Assembly: GCA_950295325.1 (NCBI GenBank)
Contig: OX485803.1
Span: 50,545,554 to 50,609,553 of the forward strand
Origin: Polytrichum commune
Lineage: Eukaryota > Streptophyta > Polytrichopsida > Polytrichales > Polytrichaceae
Direction of reading: 5' to 3'
DNA length: 64,000 nucleotides
Shown: one piece after another, positions 58,531 to 64,000 of the stretch
Layout of the letters: every line of letters begins with the position of its first letter
How positions within the stretch are numbered: the stretch's first letter is position 1
Notes under the pieces: model-generated
The model's database searches: none
What the model saw: the letters and a program-made list of their open reading frames with translations, nothing else
What the model was told of the DNA's origin: nothing
Made by a program: the position numbers and the translations under genes

Positions 58531-59319
58531 CAATGCTAATGCCAATGAATATCTTTCTTTCTATTTACAACTAAAGATCAAAATATTATTTGATTGATCG
58601 TGATGTCACATCCACTAATTATATGACATGTGAATGTACTCAAAAGACATCCATTTCTCTTTTGCCATAACATTCACAAACGAATGACATAAATGAGATA
58701 CATTTAATACATTTAATACATTTCACAAAAAAATCATTTCCAAAAAGGTACAACTTTTTTGCCTGAATTCTTATTGAAATATCCCTAGTCTCTTGTGGTG
58801 AAGGGAGAGATATATAAAAATGCATGATGTTCAATTGAAATCAATTAAAGTTATTGGTGCCTTCATTGTATTTTTATTTTGTAATCTCATTTTCTTTTTG
58901 TAGTCAATCAAACTTGTGTTTGTGGTACACCAACAAGGTTTTTGAGGAAGCATAACCTTTGTGAATGAAGATAATGCAACAATGACAAGACTAGGTACGG
59001 AAATTTACCATTTTGTTATGGAGCAAGTTTGAATGGTCAGGAAAATAGTTGTATAAAGGCTTACAAGTGAAGTCCCTGTGTAATACCAAAAGATAGATTT
59101 TGTGAATTGGAAGAGAAGCATATGTGGAATTCCAATTGCTACTAAGTTTATGGAAAGGTACATACAAAGGCTCTAGGTTGCAAGGGGAAGGTGAACATAA
59201 ATGCAATACCAAATGCATGGAAGATGTACTTTGAAGGTCCAGTTATCTTCACTTGAACTAGAGCTTTGCAACTCATTACCATTCAAACATCACTTCCCTT
59301 TGGTTGAGGTCTGAGATGA

Positions 59320-59427
59320 CCCTAAACTACCATGTGATAGTGGAAAGGTACCCATTTTCGAATGAAGCGGTTCGATTCCTGCTGTGAAATCTTCTCTTTG
59401 CTTTACGGGGAAAAAAAAAAAAAAAAA
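59320..59427 (+). repeat. SINE-like element ending in poly(A)
   Basis: TGATAGTGGAAAGG (59335-59348, A-box-like) is followed by GGTTCGATTCC (59369-59379, a perfect B box), a small CATT-TTCG-AATG stem between them, and a run of 17 A's at 59411-59427. This is the layout of a tRNA-derived SINE. TSD not identified; the flanking 'ctagctagctagg' is simple sequence. Confidence 0.5.
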
Positions 59428-59435
59428 CTAACTAG

Positions 59436-59600
59436 CTAGCTAGGAAGCCAGGAGCCCACCCAACACAAGGTAGGCGGTAAACCCCGCCCTGCATCAAGAA
59501 GATTCTTGAGCAGGGTAGGGCCAATAGACTCAAATTCACGTCGGATTGCCTGACGTTGATTATTTATTTCTCTTTGGTTGAATACCTCCGCATACCTATA
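59436..59600 (-). repeat. Second SINE-like fragment in opposite orientation, low support
   Basis: On the minus strand a B-box-like GTGAATTTGAGTC is followed by 'gcagggcggggtttaccgcc' and 'gtgggctcctggcttcc', reminiscent of the 3' part of some plant SINEs. Boundaries unknown. Confidence 0.25.
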
Positions 59601-59659
59601 CCTCTCTTTTCCTTGACTACCTAATATCCTTATAACTCCAAACCATTGAACCATCACTT

Positions 59660-61310
59660 CCTATTGCTCATAGAGGTACTCTAAAGCATATTATAACCCA
59701 TTCTCTACCTTGTTCTTTTTGCTTTTATTACATATGAAACCTTGTTTAGCATATGAATATATGAAATGAGGTTAAATTAAGAGAGGTTATCCACCCTTAA
59801 TATTTGTTAATACCCTTCAGAGCAAGGAAACTTGTAATGTTTTTGTGGTGTTAATACTTCAACGCTTATCGGGGGTAGCGTATATGATTTCTAACACTTA
59901 CATGAACACTTATGTGACTTTGGGATTAAAATCAATAACACTTACATAAATAAAGGATGAAAATACATAAGAGATGAATGTCATTATACATTTGAGTGTA
60001 ATGGAAGAACGAATCAAAAGTAGTTGATGAGATTCTTGTGCATGCCAAGATCTTATTTCCTTTTGAAGTGTTCAATTACTTTGAATGAGAGGTGTAACAT
60101 CAGTAGGTTTTGGTCCTAATCATTCCTTCAAGGTGACTAATGCGCTTCAACATCCTTGATCCTATTCTATCTAGCACCACAACACCAATTTGCACATTGT
60201 CAGCTTCTTCAAAGGGTTCATTATCAAGTGCATCATCTATTTCATCAAGCCTACTTATAATTTCCTCCTCAATAAGTATGTAGAAATCTTATAGATCTAA
60301 TTGTTGAACTCATGTTCGTTCATATTGGGTCCAATTGCACTCTCTATAAAAAATCACATACATGGTGGACCTAATTCAATTTCAATCCAAGTTATATGAT
60401 TTACAATCTCAATGTCATCCAAATTAACACCTTGAGATGAACTCATCAAAGAGGGAACCATAATTTTTATACGTTTTCTCAACAGTTAACAATTATTGCA
60501 TACTAGTGTGTGTTTTTTGGATTTCTTTTCCGAGATCACAATGTTGTCCTTACCACATAGAGCGATATAAAAATGTCTCAGTTAAAACACACTGAGGGCG
60601 GGCTCTACATACAATGAAGGTTTTTATTATACGTATGTTATTCGGTGGGATTGTATTGTGAAGAAGTAAAGAGCGCCTGCTATGTCATTTGGGAGCACGT
60701 CATTGGTGCATTTGGGGAGCTAGAGATGATTGGCCACATGAAATTGAAGTGCAAAAGACAATAAGGCGACATGAATGTGGTCATCCTACTCTGCACTAAA
60801 CGACTAATAAGTTAGGACTTAGCGACCACTAGCCTGTCTTGTAGCTAGCAGGTACACCTTTTGGTGGCTTAGAGTGCCAAACTTTAGTCTGTGCATGCCA
60901 CGTGGCACTCATTAATTGGCTGGCAGTGAAATTTTTCCTCAACTGACAAGTTTCGGCTCTCGACTCTCAACTTGTGTAATATAGCACATTTAGCGAATCG
61001 GCGCAAGATCACTCTACAAATTATAGGTCTAAAGTATGGTGTCCTAGTCTATTACCTATAGGTGATCTTAAACCGAGCTCTAGGGAACACATTAGAGAAA
61101 AGGCTTCCTGGGGATATCTTAGAGCCTTCTAAAAAGTCAATATGCGACATAGAGTGCAAGGTTTTAGGGGTTTGTGCCTGTGCAGATTTCGTCACGGTCT
61201 ACTTGACTTGTTTAACATGGGGCGCCGGCTAAATTTCATTCATAGTAATGGAATATGTGTAAAATCTTGGGATTGAACTCATGGTGAGTTGGTTAACATG
61301 TGAGTTCGAC
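59660..61310. other. No supported feature
   Basis: AT-rich to 60550, then a somewhat GC-richer, non-coding stretch to about 61220. No element ends found. Confidence 0.4.
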
Positions 61311-61319
61311 AGGCAATCC

Positions 61320-61500
61320 ATAAGTCATCCAAGTTCACACGATGATTATATTGACAAGTTTAAAGAGCGGTGTCAAGCTATTCAAAGTCAGCTTTCTAGC
61401 TTATCCTGCGAGGATGAGGAGGCCAAGCTAGCCTTGCATAGGTTGATGTGAGATTTGAGATGGCAAGTTTCATGGACAAACATTGTTTTTATATCTTAAT
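61320..61500 (+). pseudogene. Retrotransposon gag fragment
   Basis: The plus frame reads DDYIDKFKERCQAIQSQ followed by LSSLSCEDEEAKLALHRLM, a stop, then DLRWQVSW. This is the 'YI--F---------L--EE----F--GL---R--V' pattern of the capsid-like region of LTR-retrotransposon gag. It is isolated; no LTR or pol lies nearby, so it is a small relic. Confidence 0.5.
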
Positions 61501-61509
61501 TATTTTTGG

Positions 61510-63630
61510 GATGGCAAGAAGAAGTCCAAGGCTCCAAGAAGTTCCATTCAACTTCCAAAATTAGATTCTGACAAACAAGGCATGACAAGCTAATGAACTC
61601 TTAATAAATAAATAAAACTCTCCCAAAGAGGGACTGAATTAATTCCAAGTTTGGTTCCTCTTTAACCCCTAACCTCCCAATCCTATGGAAGGGTTGTTTT
61701 AAGTGCATTTCACTCAATGAGGGTTGTGAAAATTTCATGGACAAGTTTTGACATTAAAGCGGGTTGTATCCTTAGGGTCTTGCAACATGGGAGATGATCA
61801 ATTTTTGGAGGAGAAATGAGCACGAAATGCTTGATGAAACTTGAATAGCATTTGAAGGGAGGCATGAGTTGGAAAATACCATCTTTTACCCCTAGAAAAA
61901 GACCTTTGACCAATCAAATTCACATGGAAATTAGCTAAATGCTTGTGTGATCCACTACGTGCGCAAAATTCAATAGTTGAACACCTCCACAATGGGCTAG
62001 CCACCTTGTAATTGGAGTATGTGAAATGTCCTATGAATTTTACTACATATATGCAAAGAATTCCTTAATAATTGAAGAGCATCCAAAACTTAAATTGAAA
62101 GGATGATGTGCGCATGAAGACCGTCGTACAAGAACATAAAAAAAACAAAGCAAAAAACATCATTGATGTTCAACAAAGTTTGTATTGGAGTGGCAACCGT
62201 TGATTGGAGTCAACACCCTCACATGAGCTCCCAACTCAACAAAACATGGCCACTTCCCAGTTTGATCTTCTTTTGCACATTCTAATTGTCTTCAAACTAT
62301 AAGGGTTGAGTGTCTATGGATAGATTTTCATGTTGGCTTGATGTTTGTAGTTATTTTGCTTGTGGATAAATGAGGTAGATGACATTAATGTATGACGTAA
62401 ATCTTCCATCAACCAAAACATGGTTGCTTAATAGGGGTTCATAACATTACTCGGCCATGTGGGTCAAAATCACTCAATTTGGGTGGAGTTATATTCCTAA
62501 CATTATTTACAAGAAGCATTGTTCATCCCCATACTATTCATTGAAAATACTAATCATAGCAACATTGTTCACTGAAAATTTCAACACTATTCACAATATT
62601 CATGCTATTCATACGGCACTATTCACTATAGAATTCATACCGGTGTCAGTTTCATCCTATTATTCAAGTTTCGTCCTACAAAGGTAAGACAACGGAGGCC
62701 CATGTCAAATGCTCACTCTAGAAACATAACATAATATTATTAAGTAGTGTGCGTTCGTTCATATGGGCCCTAAGAACATAATCATGGGATGCCGCAATTA
62801 GTGCAAATTCAGACGAACTCAACCATAAGGCTGAATTATGTTATCGTAAGGTACTTTGCACAGAAGAAACTTTATTTTATAAGTTTGTACATACTGCTTG
62901 ATGGCAACACCTAATATTTTAGGTTCCTTATTGGGTTATGTCATGTGCTACTGTCCACCCGTACTCTTGTGTGTTTTTGGAAGCAGTATTTCAATGGATC
63001 GGCCTGGTCCTCGTAGGCTAGGCTAGGCTAGCAACAAGAGGAAAGGAGAGAGAGATAGAGAGAGAGGTAAAAAGAAGTGGTGACGTCCCCACCAAGGGAA
63101 GGGAATATGATTGAGTGATGGCGTTGTCTGCCTCATTTATTGCCCCCCCCCCCGCTTACACTCACGCTTCCCATCCTCTTTGTCTGTCCTTTGGCTCTCA
63201 CACATATCCATCATGATTGAAACCTCATCCAAGAGTCTCTATGTCTTACTCCTTGTTGTTTGTTTACCCACCCACATTTACTGGTGTGGACTACCAATGA
63301 ACAGTTCCTACTAGCAGGGGTCATTGTTAGAGCTGCTTTAACTAGTGCGAGCCACTGGTTGCAACCAATGTTGGTACTCACCGTTCACTGGTGGCATGCA
63401 CCAGTAAGTGTGCATGGGTTATTAGTTTACTTACCTTAAGCATATCTTATGCGGCCTTGTTCATACTACATTGTTTATGGTATTTAGTGTCACATCCGTA
63501 ATAATGTCACTTACCCTATTTTGAGGCGTATGCTAGGTTATGCTGATGATTAACAACTTCACCATTCTTGTCACCTCATGACACTTGGTGTTCAAGTGCA
63601 TCTACTAATATATTGGCATGAGTATGTTCA
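61510..63630. other. No supported gene
   Basis: AT-rich DNA with short ORFs, a GA-rich run at 63040-63075 and a C run near 63143. I find no transposon ends. Confidence 0.45.
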
Positions 63631-63639
63631 ATACAATGC

Positions 63640-63870
63640 CCGGGAAGTTTTGGGCATAGTCGGTCAAGATCCTAGTGATTCTAAATCCAACCGGTTACAT
63701 GTTGACATCTTCCGGTTTTCCTTTATTCATATGGGGTATATTCTATAGATTCCTCTAGAATGATCAGTAATTCTCCTGAAGTCTCCAACTTCAACTAGTT
63801 ATTTCTCAAACTCAATCGGTTCATCTGTAACTAACCGATGGTTCTTCCTAGGCAGTGGTTCAATAGTGTT
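63640..63870 (+). repeat. Dispersed repeat family R2, copy 4
   Basis: Matches 44600-44835 in order ('gatcctagtgattctaa', 'ccaaccggttacatgttg', 'actcaatcggttcatctg'). Confidence 0.6.
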
Positions 63871-64000
63871 ATGAGGTGCATAAATATGTTACATAATGGT
63901 CTACAAGTTGAGTAAAGTTTACATAAATGACATTTGCCATTACTAATCTCAAAAATATCTTCCCCTTGCATACTCAAACGCAAAGACTATCATCCAACCT

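Overview
The window looks like repeat-dominated nuclear DNA of a green plant in the broad sense (land plant or charophyte). The evidence is a plant-type chromovirus with integrase and chromodomain, plant-style CACTA, Harbinger, pogo-like and hAT-like elements, and a short run of the plant telomere motif TTTAGGG. The sequence is AT-rich and I found no convincing host gene, rRNA or intact tRNA. Almost everything I can name is a transposable element, a solo LTR or a decayed remnant. I could not fix the species.

Layout. 1-6 kb: three members of one long-LTR family. Two lie head to head and make a 3.2-kb inverted repeat, and a third has a GC-rich centre. 6.9-8.1 kb: a cluster of small hairpin repeats and a dispersed repeat. 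10.2-17.9 kb: an unusual region built on a 22-bp near-perfect palindrome (TTTACGAACG, two variable bases, CGTTCGTAAA). Its core, 11.34-16.90 kb, has about 400-bp outer inverted arms, then inverted palindrome arrays, around a 3-kb loop, like a foldback element. 20 kb: a dead hAT transposase. 24.4-26.7 kb: a pogo-like element with an hAT-like MITE inside it.

28-38.3 kb is a readable stack of insertions. A long LINE (ORF1 at 29.65 kb, endonuclease at 31.8 kb, reverse transcriptase at 35.06-36.28 kb, C-terminal part at 37.5-38.3 kb) was hit by a chromovirus. The chromovirus was hit in its integrase by a 1.47-kb hAT-like element that carries its own unidentified ORF. The LINE was hit separately by a solo LTR. 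38.5-56.1 kb holds a series of small DNA transposons whose ends and target-site duplications (TSDs) can be read (Harbinger, CACTA, pogo-like, and a TA-flanked element with 26-bp TIRs), another 2.2-kb solo LTR and a second LINE 3' fragment. 56-64 kb is mostly featureless, with two SINE-like pieces and a retrotransposon gag fragment.

Most interesting points: (1) the LTR family carries a small ORF near its 3' end. In three copies a peptide core is kept although the codons differ at nearly every third position, which indicates selection on a protein. (2) The palindrome-array structure at 10-18 kb. (3) The ORF inside the hAT-like element at 33.5-34.3 kb, whose first part also survives in an internally deleted sister copy at 28.8-29.3 kb.
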